A DNA stretch of 27,360 nucleotides from the NCBI GenBank assembly GCA_003427395.1, contig BFEA01000006.1, forward strand, positions 1,861,635 through 1,888,994, given 5' to 3'. The position numbers and the translations under genes were made by a program. The notes beneath the pieces were generated by a model. The model was not told the DNA's origin, ran no database searches, and worked only from the letters and a program-made list of their open reading frames with translations. Positions 1 through 8,494 of the stretch are shown here, piece by piece (position 1 is the stretch's first letter; every line of letters starts with the position of its first letter). This DNA comes from Chara braunii (Eukaryota; Streptophyta; Charophyceae; Charales; Characeae).

Positions 1-343
1 TCCACCTTACGGGAGCTGTCACCTCCCTTCGGTGGGCGTATCCCCGCCGAGCTACCAGTCCACAGTACGAAGGCTACTCGGTTGCAATCGCAGAGGTGGA
101 CCAGCCGAGGGCGTTTCTCGTTCGCTGTAGCATAGGGGGTACGCGCGGTAATACGCCTATCGGGCCCGCACGCGAACCGACATCTTGGAGGGCCGAAGTC
201 CCAAGCGCGACTCGACGTCGGTCGACTAGGACGTATCCCACACACCACGCGCACACCACTTTAACGAACACACAACAAAACACGCACACACACATACACA
301 CACGAAACGACAGAACTCAAACAACGCGACAACGTTCCTAGCC
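1..343. repeat. GC-rich block shared with 17145-17430
   Basis: The block aligns with 17145-17430 through shared strings such as GTGGGCGTATCCC, GCCGAGCTAC, CAGCCGAGGGCG and TTTCTCGTTCGCTGTAGCAT. It ends in a CA-rich stretch (about 268-304). Short reading frames on both strands lack family features and are broken by indels between the copies, so it is treated as non-coding. Confidence 0.7.
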
Positions 344-344
344 C

Positions 345-760
345 CTCGGTAGCCGTCCCATAACTTTCTAATGCGGAATTCGGATTGTCGTCGCGCGTGA
401 GACTTAACATAAAACTGCGTGGACGCAGGGCTAACTTATATCGACTCGCAATGCAAGCATACGCAAGCAGTCGCAATGATGACGTACTATGTAGTGTCCA
501 TAATCAAGCGGTCCCTCGTGGATCCGAGTACCGCTTATGACAGTCAAGTGTCAGACTCGAAGTGTCGTGAGGGCCTAACCTTTCACGACATTGCACGGCT
601 GAAGGAATAGCCGTGCAACCGCCGCGAGACCTCCGGCCTTTGGTCTGAGCGTCTCGGTAGGCAAGGCAAATAGGCTCTGTGCGAGGGAAAACCCCTCCCC
701 TGCAGAGCCTAGGGCTTGGGATGTCCTTGACAAGGACCTTGAATCCCGGCCCAGGACCAA
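345..760. repeat. Hairpin-rich block, copy 1 of 3
   Basis: This block has diverged relatives at 17470-17850 and 18100-18450, sharing patches such as GTCGCGCG, TTAACATAAA and GCATACGCAAGCA. It contains several strong inverted repeats: a perfect 10-bp stem TTGCACGGCT (591-600) with AGCCGTGCAA (609-618), AGGCTCTG (672-679) with CAGAGCCT (703-710), and a three-tier hairpin at 712-752 (GGGC/GCCC, GGGAT/ATCCC, GTCCTT/AAGGAC). Hairpins recur in the related copies with different stem sequences. This suggests a conserved fold, in RNA or as a cruciform, but no known RNA family is recognised. Confidence 0.5.
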
Positions 761-901
761 CGTTCGACTAAAAAAATTCTCAAGAAGCAAAGCAAAAATA
801 AACGGAGAGGTCATTCCTGGGCCTCTCAGTCTTACCTTCTGAGTATCCCCTTTTGTACGGGGCCCCTTAACCCATGCAGACATTCACCCTACATACACCT
901 A

Positions 902-921
902 TGTATATATATATATATATA
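902..921. repeat. TA microsatellite
   Basis: A short alternating TA run within AT-rich sequence. About 761-900 holds no gene. Confidence 0.8.
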
Positions 922-1600
922 AAGGGGGAAGTATGTGACGATCACTTCTCACAGTCTCATTGGGGTCCCTCACAGCCATACGTATATATGTGATCGCAGG
1001 CAACCAAATCCAGAATCTGATTCATAGCACATACCTGCAAATCACACCAACGAGTCAATCGACAACCCACACAATACACGGAGTTAACCCCAACCATCTT
1101 CAACACTCATCCCTCTTGCTTTAGCCATGCAAGCCCCAACCTCCTGTCCAACCAACCTTAATTAAATACTCAGTACCTTTGTCAAATGACCATTCAATAA
1201 AAGTCCGGGTGAAACCATAACGAAACAATGAAATCACCAGGGCTAAAGCCTTTTAGGTTGAGTGTAGAGGGTGAGTTGGAATTGAGTCGTAAACCGACGA
1301 ATCGGCAACCGACCTATTATCAGTGATAACAGATGATGATTCTCAAGGGATCGATCTGAGTCTAGTCCTGAACTTGAATCAGACGATCAAGAGGACCTGT
1401 AACACATGACAGGTCAATGTCCCAGGCTAAACCTATAAGTTCATGGAGAACAATCTTCATATCGTGACCTTACTCAAAATATTCTGGTTAACTATGTCTA
1501 AGCCTACCTCTAAGCAATATGGCAAAATCTTCCCTTAGTCAGAGTGAACTTATCAAAGACCTTCACCTGTCAAAACCTAATCGATTTCCTTTAAACTAGG
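922..1600. other. Gene-free segment, homologous to 18600-19100
   Basis: No plausible ORF. It aligns with 18600-19100 through shared patches, for example TACTCAGT, a CGACGAATCGRCAACCGACCT-like string, and GTGATAA. It therefore belongs to the long A/B repeat. Confidence 0.6.
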
Positions 1601-2290
1601 AAAATTTCGGCGGCGCTTCCCGTAGGAAAAGTGTCTTTCCAGAATTTATATAAGTGCAGATATGAAAGGCAGAAATAATTTATAACTCCAAAGAGTCAAA
1701 ATTATGTCTAACTTCTCGAAATAGCAAAAATTTGGGCAGCACTCCCTTTAGAAAGGGAGGCTTTCCAGATTCATACTAAGTCAGATACAAAAGGCAGAAA
1801 TAATTCCTAACTCTAGAAAGTCAAACTCTGTCTAACTTTCTGAAATAGCAGAAATTTGGGCAGCACTCCCTTTAGAAAGGGAGGCTTTCTAGCTTTATAC
1901 TAAGTCAGATATGAACTCGAAAGACAGCTCGAGTTCAACTTTAGACATAATTTAATTAAACTCCTTAATTTTGTAGAAATTTCGGCAACACTTCCTCTAG
2001 AAAAGTGCTATGCCAAAATTTATACAAGGCTAAGTTCAGAATTTGAAAGTAACTTTGACTTCCCAAAGTTCAATTTTGTCTAACTCCCTGAATTAGCAAA
2101 AATTTGGGCAGCACTCCCTCTAGAAAGAGAGATTTCCCAGAATTTAACTAAGTCAGATACGAGAAAAGACAAAGTTGAACTTTTGACAAGTCAAAATTCA
2201 ACTAACTTCTTCGATTTGTAGAAATTTCGGCAGCGCTTCCCGTAGGGAAAGTAGCTTGCCAAGATTTATACAAAGCCAAGTATAAAAAAA
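1601..2290. repeat. Tandem repeat, six units of about 124 bp
   Basis: The motif AAATTT followed by CGG or GGG starts at about 1601, 1727, 1851, 1976, 2098 and 2221, a period of 122-126 bp. Each unit carries GGCAGC then a short hairpin, then a CCAGAATTTATA-like segment. Two variants are visible: a CGGC..CTTCC type (units 1, 4, 6) and a GGGC..CTCCC type (units 2, 3, 5). The hairpin arms change together, for example CTCCCTTT/AAAGGGAG at 1742-1759 against TTCCC/GGGAA in unit 6. Three diverged units occur at 19210-19440. Non-coding. Confidence 0.8.
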
Positions 2291-2295
2291 GATCT

Positions 2296-2355
2296 CAGAA
2301 AATGCAAGAATTGACCTAAGTAAAAAAAAAAAATACAGAAAATGCAGGAATTGAC
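2296..2355. repeat. Short direct repeat pair
   Basis: The string CAGAAAATGCARGAATTGAC occurs twice, about 40 bp apart, separated by an A-rich stretch. No gene is seen between 2291 and 2610. Confidence 0.7.
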
Positions 2356-2612
2356 ACTAACTCTTATGACTCTAGCACGTGCCGAGCAACTAAAGCAACT
2401 ACCTATCAACGTGAAACTCAGACTAAGTACTGACCTCACTCAGTCGCATGCAAGCCATACCACAAAGGTAAGTACTCTCGTCAATCCCAAGTTAACCTGG
2501 ACAAACAATAGTTCATGATCTTTCAATGATTTAACCCATTATACCCAGCTTACATAAGGCATAGGTCAGGCCGCGTGAACTTACAAAACAGCTCAACTTA
2601 GCCAGGCTTAGA

Positions 2613-3501
2613 GTCAGAATACCTAAACTTGTAGAGCATTCTGACTTGGCCAAATATACACAAATAGAGGGCACAACCACTTTTCTCTTCTTTGGGCACA
2701 TGACTAGACCACTCTAGTCGCCCTGGACTGTTTAAAGTATCCAAGTTGTATATACTTATCTTCACCTTTGTCTTCTAAGGCTGCATATGACTGAACTAAC
2801 TTAAGTTCAGCCTGCCTCAGCTTACCATCAGTTTTATTCTTTGTTATACTCTCTTCAAGTTCTGGTACGGCTATAGTCAAACCACCTAAACTTATAGAAC
2901 AGTCTGATTAGCTCGTTCTTAAATATAATACTAATAAAGTATAGCCAAGTTATAACCATTGGGTTTCGGCATGTGCGAGGCTTTGAGCCAGACCCCCTGA
3001 ACTTACAGAAGGGTCTAACTCTCTGCCAGATTCATTTTTATCTGAGCCATTATGTGTGCGGCATCGAGTCAAACCCCCTGAACTTACAGAAGGGTCTGCC
3101 TCTTTGCCAAGATTATTTCTTCAGAATAAAGAGCAGGAAGAGACTGAGTCACCTGAACTAACATAACAACTCGGTCTTCTCGTTCAGAAACCAAAGAAAA
3201 CAAGTAAAATCTCAATGAAAACAAGGCAACCCAAGACACCAAAACTTATTGAGCGCCTTGAGTCCCTGAAAATCAGGCACAATCAAACCCCTCACAGATC
3301 AGAGCAATCAGGCCACCTGAACTTATAGAACAGCCTGACCCTCCATGCAAACTATATCACTGGGTCTCCCCAAACTTATGGGGACATCCCAGCCTTCAGA
3401 GTAACCAGACCCCCTAAACTTATAGAAGGGTCTGACTCCTCCATGCAAAACCAAAATAAAACAAAGCACTGGGGTTCCCCAAACTTATGGGGACTCCCCA
3501 G
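2613..3501. repeat. Hairpin array A (loop type AACTTAT)
   Basis: About ten short inverted repeats share a central loop close to CTRAACTTATAGA, while their stems differ and remain complementary. Examples: GTCAGAAT/ATTCTGAC (2613-2645), AGACCC/GGGTCT (2990-3016), GACTGAGT/ACTCGGTC (3142-3176), TCAGGC/GCCTGA (3308-3338), CAGACCC/GGGTCTG (3406-3434) and CTGGGG/CCCCAG with inner CCCC/GGGG (3469-3501). The collinear array in copy B has a different constant loop. The pattern implies selection for a foldable structure or a mobile hairpin. No coding potential. Confidence 0.75.
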
Positions 3502-3769
3502 CCTTAACGGCCCGTCAACCATCATGCAAATCAAACCCACATCCTGCCTTTCCCCCAGATGCAGTTTCTTTTAACAGCCTGAGTTCATACAAACAACAAA
3601 GCTGAAGCTGAGACTTCACAAACATTCCTTTACTTAGTCTGGTTCAATCTCCTGAAGTCAAACAAAAAATAAGATAGGGTTGCACACCATATATGGAGTC
3701 AGAGATGCATCAGGTAGTACAAATAGGGGCTATAGGGTGGGTGTATAGAGGGAAACGCAAAGGTTACCT
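3502..3769. other. Gene-free segment
   Basis: AT-rich sequence between the hairpin array and the conserved GC-rich block. I see nothing recognisable in it. Confidence 0.5.
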
Positions 3770-4010
3770 ATCAATTCCCTGCCTCCAGAGCCTCGCCCAG
3801 GCTCCGGCAGAGCTCCCGCAATCGGTGGGTGGACTCCCCACAGAGTCTTGATGCGGTCCTACGGGTTGCAATCCCGCCTGCCGCCTTCCCCTCAGAACAG
3901 GACTGGACTTAGAATAAGAAGGGTAGAAGAAGAAAGTTTTGAGACTCTCAGATCCAAGAGAGGTGCTCTCAGACTCGCGTGAGAGGGCCTTGTTACCTTC
4001 ACTCGCCTGA
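3770..4010. repeat. Conserved GC-rich block shared with 21295-21535
   Basis: This is one of the best-conserved parts of A against B: CAGAGCTCCCGCAATCGGTG, CAATCCCGCCTGCCGCC and the purine-rich AGACTTAGA/GAAGAAGAAAG region recur at 21295-21535. It holds small hairpins: GAGCCT/AGGCTC (3788-3804), GACTC/GAGTC around 3830-3845, and CGGG..CCCG around 3870. The last resembles a tRNA T-arm, and CGGCAG/CTGCCG could close a tRNA-sized domain, but no standard D-arm or anticodon arm is found. The overlapping reading frames do not survive the indels between copies. Confidence 0.55.
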
Positions 4011-5000
4011 GGGCCGCCCAATGGTGGCCAAAACGCGCAGTCTCCAGTCAATCCGAAATCAAACTGTCGGTTGCCGACCCAATGACGACACTCCAAAGCG
4101 CAGCAACACCCCTTTCTCAGGACAGTCTTCGCCACACTACAGCCTTAAGGTCAAGAAGAAGCTCTCAATCGGTCAGTTTTTACGATTACCACAGCGATAC
4201 GCAGCAGGCTCGACACGCCCGCGATTACTCCTCATGCTGCAGTAACGGCACTACATCACTGGTCCCCAAGTCTCCCTCTCCTATAACTAGTCTATCGCTG
4301 CTCCGTTCAGCGGCCAGTACCAACTGTCCGGTAAGTCTGTAATCTTACAACCAGCCTTGCCGTTACCCTCAACTCTTGACTCCGTCCTTCATTGACTGTA
4401 GGGCTCGCTTCGACCCACCGGATGCAGCGTCTAACTCGTGAAGCAGAGTAGAAAACAATGCAGTCGGAGCACCAACCTTGCTGGTTCTAGCCAAGCTTCC
4501 GGACCAGCAGGCCGACAGCCGTGGCATGGGGCACAAGGCACTAGCAACAAGGCCACCAACCTGGGCACGTTAGTCGCAGCCTCGGTGGAACGGCCCGCGG
4601 GTGGATAGTACTCAGGCGGAGCAGCAAGGCGCGGGGCAGCACCAACAATACGGTCACACCGCCTGGCGGGCACATCACCACGGGCGTTTGCCCGACAGGG
4701 CTCAAATGCAGACACCCACACACCCGACACAGAGCATGCCAACACACACTTCACTCATATTACGATCGAATTTCGCACACTGCCGGCTCCCACTACCGAC
4801 TGAGTCAGGGAGTCCCTTCGACAACCTCCGTCATCATGTATAGATGACACCGACATCCCGAACCGAGTAGCTACTACCCTGATGTACCTGACCTGAGACA
4901 ACAGTCAGGCTCACCCCACCTTGTGATCCTCGATAGCGGGTGCAACCACGTCCTCCGTCACCGATTCCCTCCAGGTACGTGCGCCCCACTTTCCTCGGAC

Positions 5001-5005
<5 letters not shown>
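4011..5005. other. Gene-free segment
   Basis: No ORF with family features. The aligned part of copy B (from 21536) is hard to match by eye, so this stretch is either fast-evolving or rearranged. Confidence 0.4.

Positions 5006-5065
<60 letters not shown>
5006..5065. repeat. CT microsatellite
   Basis: Thirty uninterrupted CT units. Copy B has a shorter, interrupted CT-rich tract at 23686-23718, possibly the positional equivalent. Confidence 0.95.
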
Positions 5066-5067
<2 letters not shown>

Positions 5068-6070
5068 CAAGATGAGCAAGGTCACAATGGCCCCTTTTGC
5101 CGAAATGCGACGGGTGTGCCGTCGTTCCAAGGGTCTTTAAAGCGAGTAAAACAACTACGAACCTACCGCTAAAACCCGACCAAGTACATTCAGCATTTCC
5201 CCACCTCTTTCCCTCTCTCCATGCACGCTCCCTCCTAAGCTCCGCGCGGCGCCTCTTTCTTCTAACTGTAATCCTACGTATCTAACACCGATTCTGACTT
5301 CGTATTTAGGATCGTCATGCACCAAAACACTAGCTTAACATCTTCTTCCACTTGATTCTATCAAGAATCGTGTGGGAATCTCGATTTTTCGCCCCTCACG
5401 TCCTCTCCTCTCCGCCATAGCCTCGCGCAGCCCAACTCCCTACTAACTCTCTTTCTACTAATTTCCTCCTCAAACTAACACCGCCATGCGATTCGCCCGG
5501 TGTTAAATCCTCAGGATCGCTTCTTCCCCCTCTCGATTCCGTTCCGGATCGAGAGTGCTACCGCCTTTCGACTGCGCCCATCTCCCTCCTCCGCCATCTC
5601 TCCTCTCGTCTGCATGCGCCTTGTACACAAGCCCGTCCGGGTTCACCCACCGTTGCGCCCTCCTGCCTTTTCCCTGCCGTCCGCCTTTGCCATGCCCTTT
5701 GCTGCACTCCCATCTGCCTAGCATAGTCCGATGGCCCGCTGCGCTATCGCCCGTTGCTCTGCGCTCTCTTACTCCGTACGCACCTTGCCGAGGATCACGT
5801 CCAGGTTCGCCCCCCACTACTACCCCCGCGCCTCATCGGTCCATCCCCCACCACCCGCTACTGCATGGCGCTACTCACTCCGTTCTTCCCCTTTCGCTTC
5901 GTCCATCCCTGCGGGAAACCGTGGAGAAAAAAAACTGCCTCGGCCCAACCAAGCCCGTCGCTTATGCTAGCCCACTACCTCGTCCGTGCTACTCGTAGTA
6001 CGGTCTCCTAACAGACGACCCGACAGTGCCAGGGAGACGATCCGTGCTATCAGCACACCAAAAATCCAGA
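5066..6070. other. Pyrimidine-rich gene-free segment
   Basis: The stretch from about 5180 to 5950 is strongly C/T rich on the plus strand, so minus-strand reading frames are purine-rich and spuriously open. A similar C/T-rich stretch lies at 25200-25620 in copy B, also just before (plus order) U6-like sequence. In a minus transcript this would be a long polypurine region downstream of the U6-like segment. Confidence 0.45.
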
Positions 6071-6076
6071 AGCCCG

Positions 6077-6167
6077 GGCCGCTTCCTGATTTATGCGTGT
6101 CGTCCTCGTGCAGGGCCGCGCTAACTTTCTCTGTGTCATCCCAACTTCGTCAGATGTCCCAAAGGAC
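6077..6167 (-). pseudogene. U6 snRNA-like sequence, full length, diverged
   Basis: Read on the minus strand, this follows U6 snRNA over nearly its whole length: a 5' hairpin (GTCC..GGACATC), the ACAGAGA box intact, the TTAGC of the AGC triad, a GCCC-TGC stretch, GACACGCATA, and a 3' part matching the AAATC-GAGAA-TGGTCC region. Roughly one base in six differs from plant U6. No TATA box or plant upstream sequence element is apparent on the 5' side (higher coordinates), so it is probably a U6-derived pseudogene or domesticated repeat segment rather than a working spliceosomal gene. It is the first of three tandem copies. Confidence 0.7.
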
Positions 6168-6170
6168 TTT

Positions 6171-6230
6171 GACCGGGGCCGGACTAGCCATCTCCGTGTC
6201 GGTCCAACCCTAACAGATATCCCGAAGGAC
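6171..6230 (-). pseudogene. U6 snRNA-like sequence, 5' half, diverged
   Basis: Minus-strand order matches U6 from the 5' stem-loop (GTCC-TTCG-GGA-ATC) through a degraded TTGGACCGACACGGAGA to GGCCCC. The ACAGAGA box is altered to ACGGAGA and the 3' half is missing. It abuts the neighbouring copy with only about 3 bp between, so U6-like units are tandem here. Confidence 0.6.
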
Positions 6231-6328
6231 TGGCGCCGACCAGCGGCCCCTCCTGCGGCCTTTCAGAATTCGCGCGGGCACCGGGCGCTATGCTTTAATG
6301 CACGAACCCGGTCCCTCTTCTGTGGTAG

Positions 6329-6407
6329 ATGCGTGTCAACGTTATGCAGGGGCCATGCTAATCTCCTTTGTATCGTTCCAATTTTTTAAACGGATGTCCC
6401 GAAGGAC
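6329..6407 (-). pseudogene. U6 snRNA-like sequence, well-conserved core
   Basis: On the minus strand: GTCCTTCGGGACATCCG, then an A-rich spacer, AATTGGAACGATACA, a mutated ACAGAGA box (ACAAAGGA), GATTAGCATGGCCCCTGC with an intact AGC triad, and GACACGCAT. The UUCG-capped 5' stem-loop with ATCCG is the plant-type form, unlike the animal U6 start. The changed ACAGAGA box and the lack of a recognisable promoter make a functional spliceosomal role unlikely. Confidence 0.85.
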
Positions 6408-6719
6408 ACAACCTGGACCGTGGGGACGACTGGCCCCACGCAATTCAGGATGTTTGGTTTTGCTCATCGTTCCTTCATCTGGGTGTGAACGCCAGCGTGT
6501 ACTCCAAACAGTTCATGGGTGGACCCACTGAGTTAGGCTCTTGGGCCTGTCACACTCCCAGTGTGCCGCGTCCCAAGGTAAACGGGGCGCCGCTCCAGCG
6601 CGTCCACGAAAACAGTTGAAAATTGCACCTCAATCAACCCTCATGGATACAACATACTCCACGCGGCCCCATACCAACCTCGGTATCGCGTCCCGAAGCG
6701 GGACGCGAGTACAAAGTGA
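6408..6719. other. Hairpin-containing spacer, related to 7560-7660
   Basis: Around 6505-6580 the order of small hairpins parallels 7575-7650 and 25975-26045. Stems differ between copies but remain complementary: AGGCTC/GGGCCT here against AGACCC/GGGTCT there, and CACACT/AGTGTG against ACCGG/CCGGT. No ORF is supported. Confidence 0.5.
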
Positions 6720-6970
6720 AACTAAAACAAAAATAACAATAGGTATATAATAAAAATTTAATAAAGAAAACAAAACGGGGGGGGGTTTCCGTGGATCGGG
6801 CCCGCCGCCACACCCGCCAACAAAACCGAGGGGGATAGCCCTTCCGGGCCCTCTACCCCTCAGGTTTTTCCCTCCGGGTTGCTCTGCTGCGGCTGCGTCG
6901 ACGCCCGCTGGCCTCGATCCCGAACCTCGGTAGTGTCAGTCCAATGTCGTTACCTATAGGGCTAAGCCCA
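6720..6970 (-). repeat. SINE-like unit 1 (A box/B box head, T-rich tail)
   Basis: Read on the minus strand, TAGCCCTATAGG (6964-6953) fits the Pol III A-box consensus and GGATCGAGGCC (6920-6910) fits the B box with one mismatch. Box starts are 44 bp apart, as in a tRNA gene. Downstream comes a GGGGTAGAGGGCCC / GGGCTATCCCCC body and then a T-rich tract (plus-strand A-rich 6720-6775) suitable for Pol III termination. A full tRNA cloverleaf cannot be drawn. This is the most diverged of three copies. Confidence 0.6.
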
Positions 6971-7070
6971 AGCCTGGTACCAGTGGGCACGAATCTCCTA
7001 GTAAAGAGGTAGCCCCTGACTTTCGGGGCCAAGGAACCGCCCCATGCCACTTCTCGGCCCGCACTTGCAC

Positions 7071-7325
7071 GTCGGCCTACCTGCCGTGCCGCGGCTACCC
7101 TTCCCTAACCGAATCCATCAGGTCCCATCATCTGGATTCCGCGTACATCCACATCGGCTCCCTGGACCGCCCACCGTACCCCCTGGAACCAGAAAACAGC
7201 GCACTCATAGTTAGTCAGTTAAATCAAAACAAATATTTTGTTATAGCGAAGCACGCCGATCGGAATCCACGCCACATCTTCCACTGCGATCAAAGGAGAG
7301 AAAAATCAATGCGTGTCTCGAATCT
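7071..7325. other. Gene-free segment
   Basis: No recognisable gene or structured element; it separates the first and second SINE-like units. Confidence 0.4.
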
Positions 7326-7484
7326 GCGCGCCCACACACTCTCTAATCTGACCACACACTTAGACACTGTAACCTTCGGACATCGCTACGTCTCGCGCAG
7401 CACACTTGAACCTTTAGACTTAGCTTACCTTCTGTCATTTGCAAAGACCAGGGCGGATACCCTTGTAAGGGTATTCGCACCGAC
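7326..7484. repeat. Repeat segment P (copy at 26931-27106)
   Basis: It shares CGCCCACACACTCTCT and a closing hairpin (ATACCCTT/AAGGGTAT here, ATATCCTT/AAGGGTGT in the other copy) followed by CCGACA. In copy A it lies left of segment Q; in copy B it lies right of Q. The order is therefore permuted, as expected if P-Q was once a tandem unit. Confidence 0.65.
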
Positions 7485-7659
7485 ACCGCGAGACCGACCG
7501 GGCCTAGTCTTTGGGAAAAATTTTATCCATACTCATCAGGACTCATCTCCCAAATTTCAAACACAGGTTTGTATTTCAACAGTTCAATGGTGTGCCCATT
7601 GAGCCAGACCCATGGGTCTCACGACCGGCCTTGTGACCGGTACCACCACGTCCCATAGT

Positions 7660-7950
7660 GGGAATAAGAAAAATAAAATTAAAAATAGTAATAATTAATA
7701 AAACTAAAAAAAAGAGAATAGGAAAAATCGATAGGAGGAGGGGAACCGTCAGGGCTTGGCCCTCGGCCCCGCCTTACGGGCCCCCGGTCGGATCCCCCAA
7801 CAAAACTAAGGGGGATAGTCCCACGGGACCCTCGACCCCTCAGTTTTAGCTTCGTAACGCTCCTCCGCTCCTCCAATGATGGCTGCTGGTCTCGATCTTA
7901 GGATCTGCTGGCTGAAAGTTCAGTACCTTAACCAATAGGGCTAAGCCCAA
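7660..7950 (-). repeat. SINE-like unit 2 (A box/B box head, T-rich tail)
   Basis: On the minus strand the A box TAGCCCTATTGG (7943-7932) matches TRGCNNARYNGG at 11 of 12 positions. The B-like box AGATCGAGACC (7898-7888) matches 9 of 11, 45 bp from A-box start to B-box start. A GC-rich body follows (including GGGGTCGAGGGTCCC), then a long T-rich tail with runs of T (plus 7665-7735 is A-rich). Architecture and spacing are those of a tRNA-derived SINE or another Pol III type 2 gene. No clean cloverleaf is formed. Confidence 0.65.
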
Positions 7951-8337
7951 GTCTGACCCTAGCACACTCAAATTCCTATATCAGTAGTTATTCACAGTCT
8001 GCCTGGGCCTGTAGTTAATGCACTAAGGCCGCCGCTTGCTCCGCCTTTTGGGCTTAAGGCCTCGCAATGTCGTGCTTTGCTGCCTGGGAGGACAGTTATT
8101 GCTCAGCTCACCACGCGCACTGCCCCGCCATACTGCGGCCGCGGGCCGAGGCTTTCATAGCCCTCTACGCTTGTCAACGAGCCCGCTTTTACCCTTTTCG
8201 GTTGGAAAGACCCCGTCGTACTAGGTTAAAACTTTCCTCGGCTCCCACCGTCGACACTTATTGTAGTCTGACCTAGTACTTGCACACTCCATACGGTGCG
8301 GCCCCAAAATGTCGCCTTCTTAGTAGGTCAACCGACA

Positions 8338-8352
8338 GTCTTCCCTTTTTTT
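8338..8352 (-). promoter_or_regulatory. Candidate polypurine tract
   Basis: On the minus strand an A7 run followed by GGGAAGAC lies directly before TGTCGG, the candidate 5' end of the 3' LTR. This is the position expected for the plus-strand primer of a minus-strand LTR element. Caution: the same tract is also present in copy B (26747 on), where LTR theory would predict flanking host DNA. Confidence 0.35.
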
Positions 8353-8494
8353 CGCAGCCTCAATAGTTAAACTCTGCGCTGACCGCGACTCTGTCAGCGT
8401 CTCCAAGGTTGCGACTTGCCTTGCTTATTTAAGATCCTAACGTACTCCTGGATCGCACTTCCAAGTGAGATTATTGGTTTATACTGAGTAACTA

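Larger units (their letters stand above)
1..8337. repeat. Long repeat copy A (left), possible giant LTR
   Basis: This non-coding region matches copy B (17011-26746) in the same order and orientation. Position 1 aligns with about 17145, so some 134 bp of its left end lie outside the window. Matching blocks are 1-340 with 17145-17430, 960-1350 with 18600-19060, the 1601-2290 repeats with 19210-19440, the 2613-3501 hairpins with 19812-21040, 3770-4010 with 21295-21535, and 7485-8494 with 25882-26902. By eye, identity is roughly 65-75% except in the last block, which is about 95%. The right end CGACA (8333-8337) is followed by a polypyrimidine tract, as expected for an LTR of a minus-strand element. 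It could instead be a separate family member unrelated to the central element. No credible ORF was found; the longest reading frames are random-looking. Confidence 0.55.
7485..8494. repeat. Repeat segment Q, 1.0 kb, about 95% identical to 25882-26902
   Basis: The block starts at ACCGCGAGACCGACC and ends at ACTGAGTAACTA in both copies, with sharp loss of similarity outside. It contains a SINE-like unit (7660-7950), an unrecognised stretch (7960-8330) and the PPT-like tract (8338-8352). It is much more conserved than the surrounding A/B homology, suggesting recent duplication or gene conversion. No terminal inverted repeat or target duplication is obvious at its borders. Its reading frames show no family features. 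Confidence 0.85.

Noticed and set aside
575-883. A 102-codon minus-strand ORF
   Set aside because: It overlaps the structured hairpins at 591-752, is not conserved in the related blocks, and has no family features.
2613-3501. CRISPR-like array (short palindromic repeats with variable spacing)
   Set aside because: The repeats are not identical, stems vary in sequence, spacing is irregular, there are no cas genes, and the context is eukaryotic.
3795-3880. Possible tRNA gene (CGGCAG/CTGCCG acceptor-like arms, CGGGTTGCAATCCCG T-arm-like hairpin)
   Set aside because: No valid D-arm or 7-nt anticodon loop, the T-loop lacks the invariant TTC, and the acceptor pairing is weaker in copy B. At most a tRNA fossil.
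3764-4135. A 123-codon minus-strand ORF over the conserved GC-rich block
   Set aside because: The matching block in copy B (21295-21535) has indels that break the frame, and the protein has no recognisable features. DNA-level conservation looks structural.
5555-5998. A 147-codon Pro/Ser/Leu-rich plus-strand ORF
   Set aside because: It lies in C/T-rich sequence where open frames are expected by composition; no domain or conservation.
7370-7395. ACCTTCGGACATC as a plus-strand U6 5' end
   Set aside because: Only about a dozen bases match and no downstream U6 motif follows.
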